Positions 46,300-55,249 of a stretch of 64,000 nt of DNA are shown piece after piece (position 1 is the stretch's first letter; each line of letters opens with the position of its first letter). The position numbers and the translations under genes were made by a program. The notes beneath the pieces are model-generated. The model saw only the letters and a program-made list of their open reading frames with translations. It was not told the DNA's origin and did no database searches. Location of the stretch: contig JAJXYF010000030.1 in the NCBI GenBank assembly GCA_021780755.1, positions 1 through 64,000 of the forward strand, in the 5' to 3' direction. This DNA is from Deltaproteobacteria bacterium (GTDB taxonomy: Bacteria; Desulfobacterota; Binatia; Binatales; Binataceae).

Positions 46300-46962
46300 A
46301 TGGCCGCGGCGAAAGAGACTCATTACGTTTACGCCGACGGCTCGTGCCTGGGGAATCCGGGCCCCGGCGGATGGGCGGCGGTGATTGTCAAGCCCGGCGG
46401 AGTCTCCAACACGATCTTCGGCGGCGACCCCGCGACCACCAACAATCGCATGGAGTTGACGGCCGCGATCGAGGGCCTGCGGATCATTCCCAACGGCACC
46501 CGCGTCGTCCTGCGCACCGATAGCCAGTACGTCGTCAAAACCATGACGCTCGGCTGGAAACGCAAGCAGAACATTGACCTGTGGGAGAAGCTCGACCATG
46601 AGGCCGCGCAACGCGAGGTCCGCTTCGAGTGGGTCGAAGGGCACGCGGGCGATCCCTTGAACGAAGAGGCGGATCGCAACGCGCGCAATGCCGCGATGAC
46701 CGCGGCGAAGGGCGGCCGGGTGCATTACCACGGCTTGTCGATCGTGGGTGGCGCGGGCACGGCGCCCGCGTCGGAGGATTACGGCGCGGATAATAATTCG
46801 GTGCGTGAACTGCGTCCGCTGCTCGCCGCGGATGAAGCGATACGCCGATGCGTCGGCTGCGGCCGCGCCTACGTTGGCCCGGTCGGCGACGCCCCGCCCT
46901 ACTGCGCACTGGCATCGTGCCAGTTAAAGTCGCGGCGCGCGGCGCATACAAAAGAGCGCTGA
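46300..46962 (+). CDS. rnhA: Ribonuclease HI with C-terminal Cys-rich extension
   Basis: Cleaves RNA in RNA-DNA hybrids. The N-terminal 145 residues are a standard RNase HI with all catalytic acids: Asp in YADGSCLGNPGPGGW, Glu in NNRMELTAAIEGL, Asp in RTDSQYVVKTM, Asp in NEEADRNARNA, and the His of EWVEGHAGDP. The ATG at 46300 follows AAGGGG. The remaining 75 residues are unusual: a linker and then RRCVGCGRAYVG with PPYCALASC, four Cys that could form a zinc ribbon. Bacterial RNase HI is normally about 155 residues long, so this is an added C-terminal module, possibly for nucleic-acid or partner binding. Confidence 0.93.
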   Translation: MAAAKETHYVYADGSCLGNPGPGGWAAVIVKPGGVSNTIFGGDPATTNNRMELTAAIEGLRIIPNGTRVVLRTDSQYVVKTMTLGWKRKQNIDLWEKLDHEAAQREVRFEWVEGHAGDPLNEEADRNARNAAMTAAKGGRVHYHGLSIVGGAGTAPASEDYGADNNSVRELRPLLAADEAIRRCVGCGRAYVGPVGDAPPYCALASCQLKSRRAAHTKER

Positions 46963-46968
46963 AGAAGC

Positions 46969-47054
46969 TGTTGAGGAACGCGGAAGTATAGTTTTTCCGG
47001 AAACCGAAACCTCACGAGGTTTCAGAAAGAATATAAGTTTTGCGTTCCTCAACA
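46969..47054 (+). repeat. Dispersed hairpin-type repeat, copy 2
   Basis: TGTTGAGGAACGC (46969-46981) pairs exactly with GCGTTCCTCAACA (47042-47054), enclosing GAAACCTC-AC-GAGGTTTC, another perfect stem. The whole 86 bases can fold into a long imperfect hairpin between two convergent genes, so it may also terminate both. Related copies lie at 18361-18421 and 56518-56573. Confidence 0.75.
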
Positions 47055-47073
47055 ACTCTACTGCACACAGGCG

Positions 47074-48063
47074 CTATTCCGGCTTCCGCGGCATGACGGG
47101 AGTGACGTTGCGGGTGGGCGCCCCGCCCTGACCCGTCGCGCCGTTGGTGATGTCGCCGTGCCGGATGACGTTCATCGCGGTCGCGACCATCCCGGCGATG
47201 TCCGACATATTCGACGGCAGGATGAGCGTGTTGGTCTCCTTGGCGAGATTGCCGAACTGCGCAATGTAATCGTTGGCAACGCGGAATTGCACCGCCTCGA
47301 AACCGCCCGGACTCTGGATCGCCTCGGCCACCGCGCGAATACCCTCGGCGGTTGCGATCGCCACCGCGCGAATCGCCGCGGCCTTGCCCTCGGCCTCCTT
47401 GATTAGCTGCTGCTTCTCGCCCTCGGCCCGGTTGATGAGCGACTGTTGCACGCCCTCGGACTGGTTGATCGCGGCGGAGCGCTCGCCTTCGGATTGCAGC
47501 ACGGCGGCGCGCTTTTCGCGCTCGGCGCGCATCTGCTTTTCCATCGCTTCGAGGATGTCGGTCGGCGGGCGAATCGTCTTTATTTCGTAGCGCAGCACCT
47601 TGACGCCCCAGGCCTCGGAGGCCTTGTCGATTTCCTCGACGATGTTGGCGTTGATATGCGCGCGCTCCTCAAACGTGTGGTCGAGTTCGATCTTGCCGAT
47701 CTCGCTGCGCAGCGTGGTCTGCGCGAGTTGCTCGATCGCGAACTTTAGGTTCGAGATGCCGTAGGTGGCGCGCTCGGCGTCGATGATTTTGTAGTAGAGG
47801 ATGCCGTCAACATGGACCATCACGTTGTCCTTGGTGATGCAGTCCTGCTCCGCGATGGTTACGGCGGCCTCACGCAGATCGAGCGTCGCGCGCACCGAAT
47901 CAACGAACGGGACGAGAATCTGCAAACCGCCGAAGACCGCGCGGTCGAAGCGGCCGAGCCGCTCGATGATCAGGGCGGTCTGCTGCCCGACCACGCGCAC
48001 GGTCGAGAACAGCACGTACACAATCAGCAGGGCGACGAAGCCGCCGGCCGCAAGTTCAATCAT
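47074..48063 (-). CDS. SPFH/Band 7 (stomatin, QmcA-like) membrane protein
   Basis: A 329-residue membrane-anchored scaffold protein. One N-terminal helix (AGGFVALLIVYVLFST) is followed by the SPFH domain: QQTALIIERLGRFDRAV, QILVPFVDSVRATLDLRE, and the long helix KQMRAEREKRAAVLQSEGERSA with repeated SEG/AEGE units typical of stomatins. Such proteins form membrane microdomains and often modulate proteases. GGAGG eight bases ahead supports the ATG at 48063 over the GTG at 48078. The NfeD gene ends 25 bases upstream; the pair is a well-known functional unit. Confidence 0.94.
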   Translation of the reverse strand: MIELAAGGFVALLIVYVLFSTVRVVGQQTALIIERLGRFDRAVFGGLQILVPFVDSVRATLDLREAAVTIAEQDCITKDNVMVHVDGILYYKIIDAERATYGISNLKFAIEQLAQTTLRSEIGKIELDHTFEERAHINANIVEEIDKASEAWGVKVLRYEIKTIRPPTDILEAMEKQMRAEREKRAAVLQSEGERSAAINQSEGVQQSLINRAEGEKQQLIKEAEGKAAAIRAVAIATAEGIRAVAEAIQSPGGFEAVQFRVANDYIAQFGNLAKETNTLILPSNMSDIAGMVATAMNVIRHGDITNGATGQGGAPTRNVTPVMPRKPE

Positions 48064-48088
48064 CTGAGCAACCTCCACATCCGCACCC

Positions 48089-48523
48089 TTACTCGGCTTT
48101 CAGCCAGACGGTCAGACCTTCGACCCGTTCGACGCGGCAGCGCTGGCCCTTGCGCAGGCCGGTCGAGTCGCCGTTGCGCGCACTCCAGCTTGAACCGCGC
48201 AGTTCAGCGCGGCCGACGGCGTTGGCGGGCAGGTCGTCGGCCGGCGTCGCGACTTCGCCGATCAGGTATTGGAAATCGGCGTCACGTCCGCGATGGGCCT
48301 GGAAGCGTCCGAGCAGGGGCTTGCGCAGGGCGAGCAGAATGATCACCGAGAGGCCGGCGAACAGGAGCCATTGGGACCAGTGCGGGGCGCCGTCGGAAAA
48401 CATCGTCATCGCGGCAACGATAAAGGCGCTGGCGCCGACGCAGAAGAGCGAGAAATCGTGCGTGAAATGGACTTCAATCGCCACGCATACGATTCCGAGA
48501 ATAACCCAAGCCCACCAAACCAT
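48089..48523 (-). CDS. NfeD-family membrane protein
   Basis: A 144-residue NfeD1b-type protein: two or three N-terminal helices (WWAWVILGIVCVAIEVHF; WSQWLLFAGLSVIILLAL) and a C-terminal OB-fold domain (LIGEVATPADDLPANAVGRAELRG ending VEGLTVWLKAE). It is the short form without the ClpP-like protease domain. AGGAG seven bases before the ATG at 48523 fixes the start; the frame opens earlier. It partners the SPFH protein encoded directly downstream. Confidence 0.92.
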   Translation of the reverse strand: MVWWAWVILGIVCVAIEVHFTHDFSLFCVGASAFIVAAMTMFSDGAPHWSQWLLFAGLSVIILLALRKPLLGRFQAHRGRDADFQYLIGEVATPADDLPANAVGRAELRGSSWSARNGDSTGLRKGQRCRVERVEGLTVWLKAE

Positions 48524-48637
48524 TTTTGAGCTCCTAGTTGCTCCCCTGATTACCTGATCGTCGCGCAAGGCCCACGTGAGTGTCAACTGGGGGTATTACG
48601 ACGGTATGATGAGTCGTCGGAGGGCGATTCTGCTCGT

Positions 48638-49756
48638 TTACAGTGTGCGTTTGAGGGCGAAGCCTGCAACCACCAGCATCAGCGCCGTAAAGATCAAGAG
48701 AAACGCGACGTCGCTCGAAATCGCGGCGAAGTCGGCGCCCTTGAAGAGGATGGACTTGAGCGCGCGGACCGCATGCGTCTCGGGATTGTAATCGGCGAAG
48801 ACGCGCAGCCATTTGGGAAAACTCTCGATGGGGTAAACCGCTCCACTGGGGAAGAAAAGGATCACGTTGAGAAAGCCCGCCGACGCGCCGACCACGCGTG
48901 GATTGCTGGCGCGCGCGAGCAGCGCAAAGGTCATCGCGAGGATGCCGGTGGCGCCAAGCACGATTATTCCCATCAAGGTCAGGAAGGCCGGGAACCCACC
49001 GACGATGGTGCCACCGGTAATGAGCAAGCCCGCGATCAGCACGATGATCGCGCTGGCGCTGGTGACCAGCACGCTACTGCCGAGGACGCCGGCGGCGAGG
49101 TTCCATCGCGAGATGGGCGTGACCAGATAGGCCTCGGTGACGCCGAGGAAGCGATCCATCACCCAGTTGAAGACGCCCGAGGTAAGCGAGCCCATAAAGA
49201 GCGCCATCACGATGACGCCGGGAATCAGCGAGCGATCGTAATCGACGGTGACGAAGAGGTTGCTCGGGCGCAGGACGATGAGGTTGAGCTTGGGTTCGCG
49301 CGCGGTGACGTAACCGTCGCGCAGGGTGACGACCGCCTGGGCGATGACGCCCTCGAGGGTCGCGGCGCTGATGGTATCGACGTTGTCGGTGAAGAGGCCG
49401 AGTTCGCCAATGCGGCCTTCGGCGATGTTGTGGCTGAAGTCGGCGGGGATAATGAGAGCGGCCTTGAAGCGGCCGTCGCGCACGGCCTGGATGGCGGTGG
49501 CGGGGTCATGCGCGTAGGTAACGATGATGGTGCGGGGGCCGGCGGCGAGCGCCTGCATCTTCTCCATCATGCGCAGGCCGTAGGGGCCGCTGTCCTGACC
49601 GACGATAACGACGGGTAAATTTTTGAGGACACCCTGAAAGGAATTGCCGAAGATGACGAGGTAGATGATCGGCAACAGGACGCTGGTGAAGATGGTCAGG
49701 GGATTGCGCGAGAGCTTGAGCAGGTCGCGCCGCATGATCGCCCACGATTTTTTCAT
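48638..49756 (-). CDS. ABC-2 type transporter permease
   Basis: A 372-residue inner-membrane permease of the YbhS/YhhJ kind. The first helix is LTIFTSVLLPIIYLVIFGNSF, a large extracytoplasmic domain follows (residues about 45-170), then five helices near the C-terminus, ending with LLIFTALMLVVAGFAL. The conserved FNWVMDRFLGVTEAYLVTPISR segment is typical. It is the last gene of the HlyD, ATPase, permease unit. Only one permease gene is present, so it probably forms a homodimer. The pump likely exports drugs, lipids or other small molecules. Confidence 0.92.
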   Translation of the reverse strand: MKKSWAIMRRDLLKLSRNPLTIFTSVLLPIIYLVIFGNSFQGVLKNLPVVIVGQDSGPYGLRMMEKMQALAAGPRTIIVTYAHDPATAIQAVRDGRFKAALIIPADFSHNIAEGRIGELGLFTDNVDTISAATLEGVIAQAVVTLRDGYVTAREPKLNLIVLRPSNLFVTVDYDRSLIPGVIVMALFMGSLTSGVFNWVMDRFLGVTEAYLVTPISRWNLAAGVLGSSVLVTSASAIIVLIAGLLITGGTIVGGFPAFLTLMGIIVLGATGILAMTFALLARASNPRVVGASAGFLNVILFFPSGAVYPIESFPKWLRVFADYNPETHAVRALKSILFKGADFAAISSDVAFLLIFTALMLVVAGFALKRTL

Positions 49757-49771
49757 CGCGGTCCTCCCGCG

Positions 49772-50791
49772 TCACCCGCGCCCCGGCGGCCGCGGCATCC
49801 CGAAGGTCATATCGAAGAAGCCGCCCTTGCGCGCGGGTTCGTCGCGCAGGCGTTTCCCAGTGAAGCGGATGAAAACGTCTTCGAGCGAGATGCGCTCGAG
49901 CTTGATCGAAGAGACCTGGGCGCCGGCCTCGTCGAGCTTGCCGATCAGCTTAGGCATCGCATGCGCGCCGTCGTCGAGCGAGATGATGATCGCGCCGCGA
50001 TCGTCGAGTTCGACGCCGTGGATGTTGGGCTCCCCGCGAATCATCGCGAGCGCGGTTTCGACGTCACCCTTGATCTCGAGTTCGATGCGGTCGGCGCCCT
50101 TGACCATCGCCTTGAGCTCACCCGGCGTGCCGATCGCGATTATCTTGCCGCCGTCCACGATCGCGATGCGGTCGCAGAGAATCTCGGCCTCCTCCATGTA
50201 ATGAGTGGTGAGCGAAATAGTGAGATGAGTTTCGGCGCGCAGGCGCTCGAGCATCTCCCAGACCACCAGGCGGCTTTGCGGATCGAGCCCGATGGTCGGC
50301 TCGTCGAGGAACAGGACCTCGGGCGAATGGATGAGGCCGCGCGCGATTTCGAGCCGCCGGCGCATCCCGCCGGAGTAGGTCGCGACGAGGTCGTTGGCGC
50401 GCTCCTTGAGCCCCACCAGTTCAAGGAGATGGGCGGCGCGTTCGTGGCGGATACGTCGGCCAAGCCCGTAAAACTCGCCGTAGATATCGACGTTCTCCCA
50501 GCCGGTGAGATCGAGGTCGGAGGTCAACGCCTGCGGAATAACGCCGATGCGCTCGCGCACGCGGGCAGGCGCGTGGGTCACATCCTCACCGGCCACGGTT
50601 GCCTCGCCGGAGGTCGGTGTGATGAGCGTCGTGAGCATCCGGCTGAGCGTGGTCTTGCCAGCGCCGTTGGGGCCGAGCAGGCCGAACAGTTCGCCGCGGC
50701 GGACCTCGAAACTCACGTGGTCAACCGCGGTGAAAGCACCGAACCGCTTAGTCAGCGCGCGCGCCTGGATTGCTGCCGAGTTGGGTTCCAT
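49772..50791 (-). CDS. ABC-2 exporter ATP-binding protein
   Basis: A 339-residue ATPase driving the adjacent permease. Walker A is GPNGAGKT, the signature YSGGMRRRLEIARGL, Walker B VLFLDEPTIGLDPQS, and the H-loop SLTTHYMEEAEILCDR. A C-terminal domain of about 90 residues (EIKGDVETALAMI to SIKLERISLEDVFIRFTGK) is the DUF4162-type tail common to DrrA-like exporters. The start overlaps the end of the HlyD gene by 44 bases, indicating tight co-expression; the permease follows after 15 bases. Confidence 0.95.
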   Translation of the reverse strand: MEPNSAAIQARALTKRFGAFTAVDHVSFEVRRGELFGLLGPNGAGKTTLSRMLTTLITPTSGEATVAGEDVTHAPARVRERIGVIPQALTSDLDLTGWENVDIYGEFYGLGRRIRHERAAHLLELVGLKERANDLVATYSGGMRRRLEIARGLIHSPEVLFLDEPTIGLDPQSRLVVWEMLERLRAETHLTISLTTHYMEEAEILCDRIAIVDGGKIIAIGTPGELKAMVKGADRIELEIKGDVETALAMIRGEPNIHGVELDDRGAIIISLDDGAHAMPKLIGKLDEAGAQVSSIKLERISLEDVFIRFTGKRLRDEPARKGGFFDMTFGMPRPPGRG

Positions 50792-51632
50792 TGCGCCTTG
50801 AAAACGAGACCTCCGCGGTCATCCCAGGTTTGAGATCGTTGCCGGCCTGCTCTACGCGAACTTTGACATAGAAGGTGCGAATGTCCTGACGTCCGCGGCG
50901 AACGTCGGTCTCGGTGGCAAATTGCCCCTCCTGCCCAATCGCCATCACACGGCCGCTGTATATTTGCGGCGGGCGCGTGGTCAGCGCCACCTGCGCCGTA
51001 TCGCCGAGGCGAATCGAACCGAGGTCGGTCTCCTGAACGTCAACCCGCGCCCAAATCGTTGACATGTCGTCAACCGTGAGAATCGGCGTGCCGGGCGTCA
51101 CCCACTCCCCTACTTCGAGCGCCTTGTTGACGACGATTCCCGAAATGGGCGCGCGGATGACGGTGTCGGCAAGCTGGTCAGTGTACAGTTGAACGTCGGC
51201 CTTGTCGGCGGCCACCGTCGCGCGGCTCTGTTCGACCCGGGCAACGCTGTCGTCGCGCGCCTGGGCGGAGATTACCTCACGGCGAAACAGTTCGCGATTG
51301 CGCGCGACGGTAAGCTCCGCAACGTGCAGGTCAGCCAGCGCGTTCTGGAGATTGCCCTGCGCCCTGGCCAACTGATTGCGTATGTCGATGTCTTCGACCC
51401 GGCATACGATCTGGCCGATCGCAACGTGATCACCCTCGAGCAGATCGAGTTGCGTGATGCGGCCGGCGATGCGGCTGGTGATGTTGACCTCCGGCGCCTC
51501 GATCATGCCGACGGTCTGAATCGTATTGAGATCGGGGGGCGGCCACAGATATTTGCCGCCGAGATAATAAAGGGCGTACGCCGCGCCGGCTAGAACCATC
51601 AGCGTCGCGAAGCGTCGGAGGATGCGCTTCAT
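50748..51632 (-). CDS. HlyD-family membrane fusion protein
   Basis: A 294-residue periplasmic adaptor with one N-terminal helix (TLMVLAGAAYALYYLGG). It has a split lipoyl-like domain (EVNITSRIAGRITQLDLLEGDHVAIGQIV and TVIRAPISGIVVNKALEVGEWVTPGTPIL) around an alpha-helical hairpin, then the beta-barrel region WARVDVQETDLGSIRLGDTAQVAL. It links the ABC-2 pump to an outer-membrane channel, consistent with a Gram-negative envelope. First of the three exporter genes; no outer-membrane TolC-like gene is adjacent. Confidence 0.94.
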   Translation of the reverse strand: MKRILRRFATLMVLAGAAYALYYLGGKYLWPPPDLNTIQTVGMIEAPEVNITSRIAGRITQLDLLEGDHVAIGQIVCRVEDIDIRNQLARAQGNLQNALADLHVAELTVARNRELFRREVISAQARDDSVARVEQSRATVAADKADVQLYTDQLADTVIRAPISGIVVNKALEVGEWVTPGTPILTVDDMSTIWARVDVQETDLGSIRLGDTAQVALTTRPPQIYSGRVMAIGQEGQFATETDVRRGRQDIRTFYVKVRVEQAGNDLKPGMTAEVSFSRRNGTQLGSNPGARAD

Positions 51633-51675
51633 AATCCCCGCGCGACCGCCACGCCGGCAATCGCGGCCGGCCGGG

Positions 51676-52461
51676 TCACCATAGGTTCGGGATCAGCGCG
51701 TCAGTCACGCGCATATAGCTGGCGTATTCATCGCCATAATGCGCGAGCATCTCGGCCTCGTCCTCGGCAATCCGGCGGCGCAGCATGACGACGCCCGCCG
51801 CGATCGTCGCCAGCATCGTGAGCGGCGCGCCGTATTCAAACGGCCATGCCAGCAGGACGAGGAATTCTCCGGCATAAATCGGATGGCGGATAAAGCGGTA
51901 AAGCCCATTGCGCACAATCGGGCGCGCGGTGCCGGTGACTTCGCCGGCCGAGAAAAAGCCCAGTTGGACGCGCGCGCCGAGGGCGAGCCAGAGCCCGATC
52001 AGCTCGATCAGGATGCCGAGGCCGGCCAGCCATCCGGGCGCTTCGCCGGCGTGAAACGAGCGCTCGAGCGGCGCCACCGCGAACAATACGAGCACCGGCA
52101 ACTCGCCCATGATGCGGCGGGCGAAGTGCGCGCGATCGGTCCCCAGCATCGATTCTTCGCGCACCAGCAAATCCGCGATACGAAAGGCCGCGTATGCGAT
52201 CAGGTAGGCGTAAACATAGGGATGCTGCCGCAGGTAGTCGCTGATACCGAGGCCGATCGCGACCGCGCCGATGACCGCCAAAAGATAAATCACGGTTTCC
52301 GCGATGCGCATAGAAAGGTCGCGGCGCGCGAGCGGCGTATGCGGCGCCGCTGTCGCAAGATCGATCGCCGCGGCGGCATCCGCCGCGTGCAGATCTCCAG
52401 TGCCCGCCTTCAAGGAACCGGTCGATCGGGTGGGGGATGCTGCGGTTTCTTCGTCGGACAT
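51676..52461 (-). CDS. Isoprenylcysteine carboxyl methyltransferase-like membrane protein
   Basis: A 261-residue polytopic protein of the ICMT/PEMT group. The N-terminal 45 residues are polar; five or so helices follow. The diagnostic C-terminal part is GLYRFIRHPIYAGEFLVLLAW followed by RIAEDEAEMLAHYGDEYASYM, which binds SAM in characterised relatives. Bacterial substrates are generally unknown. It sits 43 bases ahead of the HlyD gene on the same strand and may be part of that transcript. Confidence 0.85.
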   Translation of the reverse strand: MSDEETAASPTRSTGSLKAGTGDLHAADAAAAIDLATAAPHTPLARRDLSMRIAETVIYLLAVIGAVAIGLGISDYLRQHPYVYAYLIAYAAFRIADLLVREESMLGTDRAHFARRIMGELPVLVLFAVAPLERSFHAGEAPGWLAGLGILIELIGLWLALGARVQLGFFSAGEVTGTARPIVRNGLYRFIRHPIYAGEFLVLLAWPFEYGAPLTMLATIAAGVVMLRRRIAEDEAEMLAHYGDEYASYMRVTDALIPNLW

Positions 52462-52541
52462 ACAAAACTCTCCAGGTTACGCTAGGTCTCGCATCGATCA
52501 TGAAAGCATTAAACGCGCGCGCAGGGCAGTTAATTCGCACT

Positions 52542-53600
52542 TCACGGGGTGGCGGATTCGGCCAGCCGCTCGAGGCTCTGGCGCGCCCCGATGACCACGA
52601 GCAGATCGCCCGCCTCGATAACGGTCTGCTCATCGGGAATTATCGCGATCGGATCGCTGCCGCGCTTGAGCCCGACGATGCGCAGACGCGTGTTGGCGGC
52701 TTCAATAGCGTCAATCGTCAGGCCGATCAGCGGGCTGCGCGGCAGTGCCTCAACCTCTTCGAGGCTCACGTCGTCGCCGCGGCCCGGCATCACGAGCGTC
52801 AGAAAATCGACCACCGACGGCCGCGCGATCGCCGCGGCGATGCGATACGCGCTGAACTGATACGAGGAGATCGCACCGTCGGCGCCCGCCAGTTTGAGAT
52901 GCCGCAAGCCGGCCTCGGTCTCGGCCCGCGCGTGAATGCGTAGTGCGGCATTCTTGCCGCGCGCCGACAGGCTGATGAAGACGTTGTCGGGATCGGACGC
53001 GGTCGCTACTACGATATCGCTCGCGCTGCGGATGCCGGCGCTTTCCAGTACGTCCTCGTCAAGGGCCGATCCGATGATGTAGTAAAGGCCGTCGCGCACC
53101 AGTTCGGGCTCGATCGCCGGGTTGATTTCGATCACCACCACCGTATGCCGATCGGCCTTGAGCTCATCGGCCACGATGCGTCCGAAGCGTCCGTAGCCGC
53201 ACAGGATCACGTGGCCTTCGAGATGCTGGATCTTACGGTTCATCGCACTCTTCCCCACGAATTCCCTGAGTTGGCCGCCCACCACGACTTCGGTGATCGC
53301 GGCGAACACGAAGTAGGCGGTGCCGACACCGGTAAAAATAATCACGATCGTGAAGAGTCGCCCCGCGGTATCGAGCGGCTTCACCTCCTCGTACCCGACA
53401 GTCGTGATCGTGATGACCGTCATGTAGAAGGCGTCGATGAACGACATCCCCTCGATCGCCATGTAACCGGCGCTGCCCGCCAACGTGAGCAACACGACGA
53501 TCGCGATACCGACGCCGACTCTGCGACCTGGATTCATCCGCAAGGCCCGACCGAGCGCGTCAATGAATCCATTGGTGCCCAAAGGGCCACGACGATCCAA
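52542..53600 (-). CDS. Two-helix potassium channel with RCK (TrkA) domains
   Basis: A 352-residue channel subunit. A first helix (VGVGIAIVVLLTLAGSAGYMAI), a pore loop with selectivity filter TITTVGYEE, and a second helix (LFTIVIIFTGVGTAYFVF) form the KcsA-like pore. It is followed by an RCK/TrkA-N Rossmann domain (HVILCGYGRFGRIVADEL, with Gly-rich nucleotide loop) and a TrkA-C domain at the end (DAIEAANTRLRIVGLKRG). Channels of this type are gated by ligand binding to the RCK ring. The annotated start is TTG at 53600; ATG at 53537 is an alternative and keeps the whole pore. Confidence 0.93.
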   Translation of the reverse strand: MDRRGPLGTNGFIDALGRALRMNPGRRVGVGIAIVVLLTLAGSAGYMAIEGMSFIDAFYMTVITITTVGYEEVKPLDTAGRLFTIVIIFTGVGTAYFVFAAITEVVVGGQLREFVGKSAMNRKIQHLEGHVILCGYGRFGRIVADELKADRHTVVVIEINPAIEPELVRDGLYYIIGSALDEDVLESAGIRSASDIVVATASDPDNVFISLSARGKNAALRIHARAETEAGLRHLKLAGADGAISSYQFSAYRIAAAIARPSVVDFLTLVMPGRGDDVSLEEVEALPRSPLIGLTIDAIEAANTRLRIVGLKRGSDPIAIIPDEQTVIEAGDLLVVIGARQSLERLAESATP

Positions 53601-53646
53601 AGATCCGGTGCGGCGCGATCTTCACGTCCCCGGACTCGCGGCGCTT

Positions 53647-54606
53647 TCAAGCTTCATGCGCCTCGCGCGCTTCGAGCCAGCGCTCGGCATCGAGCGCCGC
53701 CATGCATCCGGTGCCGGCGGCGGTCACCGCTTGCCGATAGACGCGGTCGGCAACGTCGCCGGCGGCAAATACTCCTTCGACGTTGGTGTAGGTGGATCCC
53801 GGGCGCACCTGGAGGTAGCCGACCTCGTCCATGTCGAGCTGTCCGTGAAAAATCGCCGTGTTGGGTTGATGGCCGATCGCCATGAAGACCGCGTCAGTGG
53901 GATGATCGCTGAGGGCTCCGGTCACCACGTTCTTCAAACGCACATGGCTGACGCCGGTGGCCGGCTCGCCGAAAATTTCGTCGATCGCGGAATCCAGGAT
54001 GAACCCGATCTTGGGATTCTTCCGCGCGCGCTCCTGCATGATCTTCGAGGCGCGCAGCGTCTCGCGCCGATGCACGATCGTCACCTTGTCGCAAAAGCGG
54101 GTGAGAAAGGTCGCCTCTTCCATCGCGGTGTCGCCACCGCCAACCACCAACGCATCCTTGTTTTTGAAGAATGCCCCGTCGCAGGTCGCGCACGCGCTAA
54201 CCCCATAGCCCATCAGCCGCTTCTCGGATTCGATACCGAGCAGCTTGGCCGACGCGCCGGTCGCGACGATCAGCGCCTCGGCCATGACCATGGTGCCGTC
54301 AACCGCGATCTCGAATGGATACTTACGCAGATCGACCGCCGTGACCGCACCGGTCATAAACCGCGTGCCGAAGCGCTCAGACTGGCGCCGGAAGATCTCC
54401 ATCATCTCGGGCCCCTGGATGCCGTGCTCGAACCCGGGATAATTCTCGACCTCGGTCGTGATCGTGAGTTGGCCGCCGGGCTCGTGGCCTTCGATCAACA
54501 GCGGGGCCAGGTTGGCGCGCGCCGAATAGAGGGCGGCCGTAAGGCCCGCGGGCCCCGACCCGAGTATCACGAGACGGTTAACGAGATTATGCGATTCGTC
54601 TGACAT
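53647..54606 (-). CDS. trxB: Thioredoxin reductase
   Basis: FAD- and NADPH-dependent enzyme that reduces thioredoxin. The 319-residue protein has the FAD-binding GSGPAGLTAALYSARA, the redox-active pair CATC in VSACATCDGAFF, the NADPH-binding VVGGGDTAMEEATFL with the following HRR motif in VTIVHRRETLRA, and the C-terminal FAD motif GVFAAGDVADRVYRQAVTAAGTG. GGGGAG lies just before the ATG at 54606. Full length, no anomalies. Confidence 0.97.
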   Translation of the reverse strand: MSDESHNLVNRLVILGSGPAGLTAALYSARANLAPLLIEGHEPGGQLTITTEVENYPGFEHGIQGPEMMEIFRRQSERFGTRFMTGAVTAVDLRKYPFEIAVDGTMVMAEALIVATGASAKLLGIESEKRLMGYGVSACATCDGAFFKNKDALVVGGGDTAMEEATFLTRFCDKVTIVHRRETLRASKIMQERARKNPKIGFILDSAIDEIFGEPATGVSHVRLKNVVTGALSDHPTDAVFMAIGHQPNTAIFHGQLDMDEVGYLQVRPGSTYTNVEGVFAAGDVADRVYRQAVTAAGTGCMAALDAERWLEAREAHEA

Positions 54607-54715
54607 GTCTCCCCTTCACCAGCTTCAATTTGATCGCGATAGATACGCAACCACTTTATTTTACACCGCGTGCGCGTCAGCATAAGGGGCATCCACTACC
54701 CTGGCCAGCGCAAGC

Positions 54716-55249
54716 ATGACAGTTAAAAAACGCAACTCGAAGGCGGCGCCGCGCGGCGCGCAACTTACCCATCTGGACGGGCAGGGGCGCGTGCGGATGG
54801 TTGACGTCGGCGCGAAGCCGGTCACCCGGCGCGAGGCGCTCGCGCGCGGCGCCGTGCACATGGCCGCCGCGACGCTCGATGCGATCGTAGGCGGCACGCT
54901 CAAGAAAGGCGAGGCGCTCGCGACCGCGCGGCTCGCCGGCATCATGGCGGCCAAGCGCACGCACGAGCTGATCCCGCTGTGCCATCAGATACCGCTCGAA
55001 GTGGTCGAAGTCGATTTCCAGCCCGACCCCGCAAACTCCGCCCTGCAGATTCAGTCGCGCGCCGTGACCAGCGGCCGGACCGGCGTCGAGATGGAAGCAC
55101 TGGTGGCGGCGAGCGCCGCCGCACTCACGATTTACGACATGGCCAAGGCGATCGATCGCGCGATGACGATCGACGCGATCCGGCTGGTGCGCAAGAGCGG
55201 CGGCCGCAGCGGCGATTTCGTGCGCGCGGGTGAACCCGAATGGCGTTGA
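54716..55249 (+). CDS. moaC: Cyclic pyranopterin monophosphate synthase
   Basis: Second enzyme of molybdenum cofactor synthesis, converting 3',8-cyclo-GTP to cPMP. The 177-residue protein has [57 protein letters not shown] (the catalytic LCHQIPL region), [23 protein letters not shown] and the conserved KSGG near the end. No other moa gene is linked. Its last 10 bases overlap the start of rlmI. It is divergent from trxB. Confidence 0.96.
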   Translation: MTVKKRNSKAAPRGAQLTHLDGQGRVRMVDVGAKPVTRREALARGAVHMAAATLDAIVGGTLKKGEALATARLAGIMAAKRTHELIPLCHQIPLEVVEVDFQPDPANSALQIQSRAVTSGRTGVEMEALVAASAAALTIYDMAKAIDRAMTIDAIRLVRKSGGRSGDFVRAGEPEWR

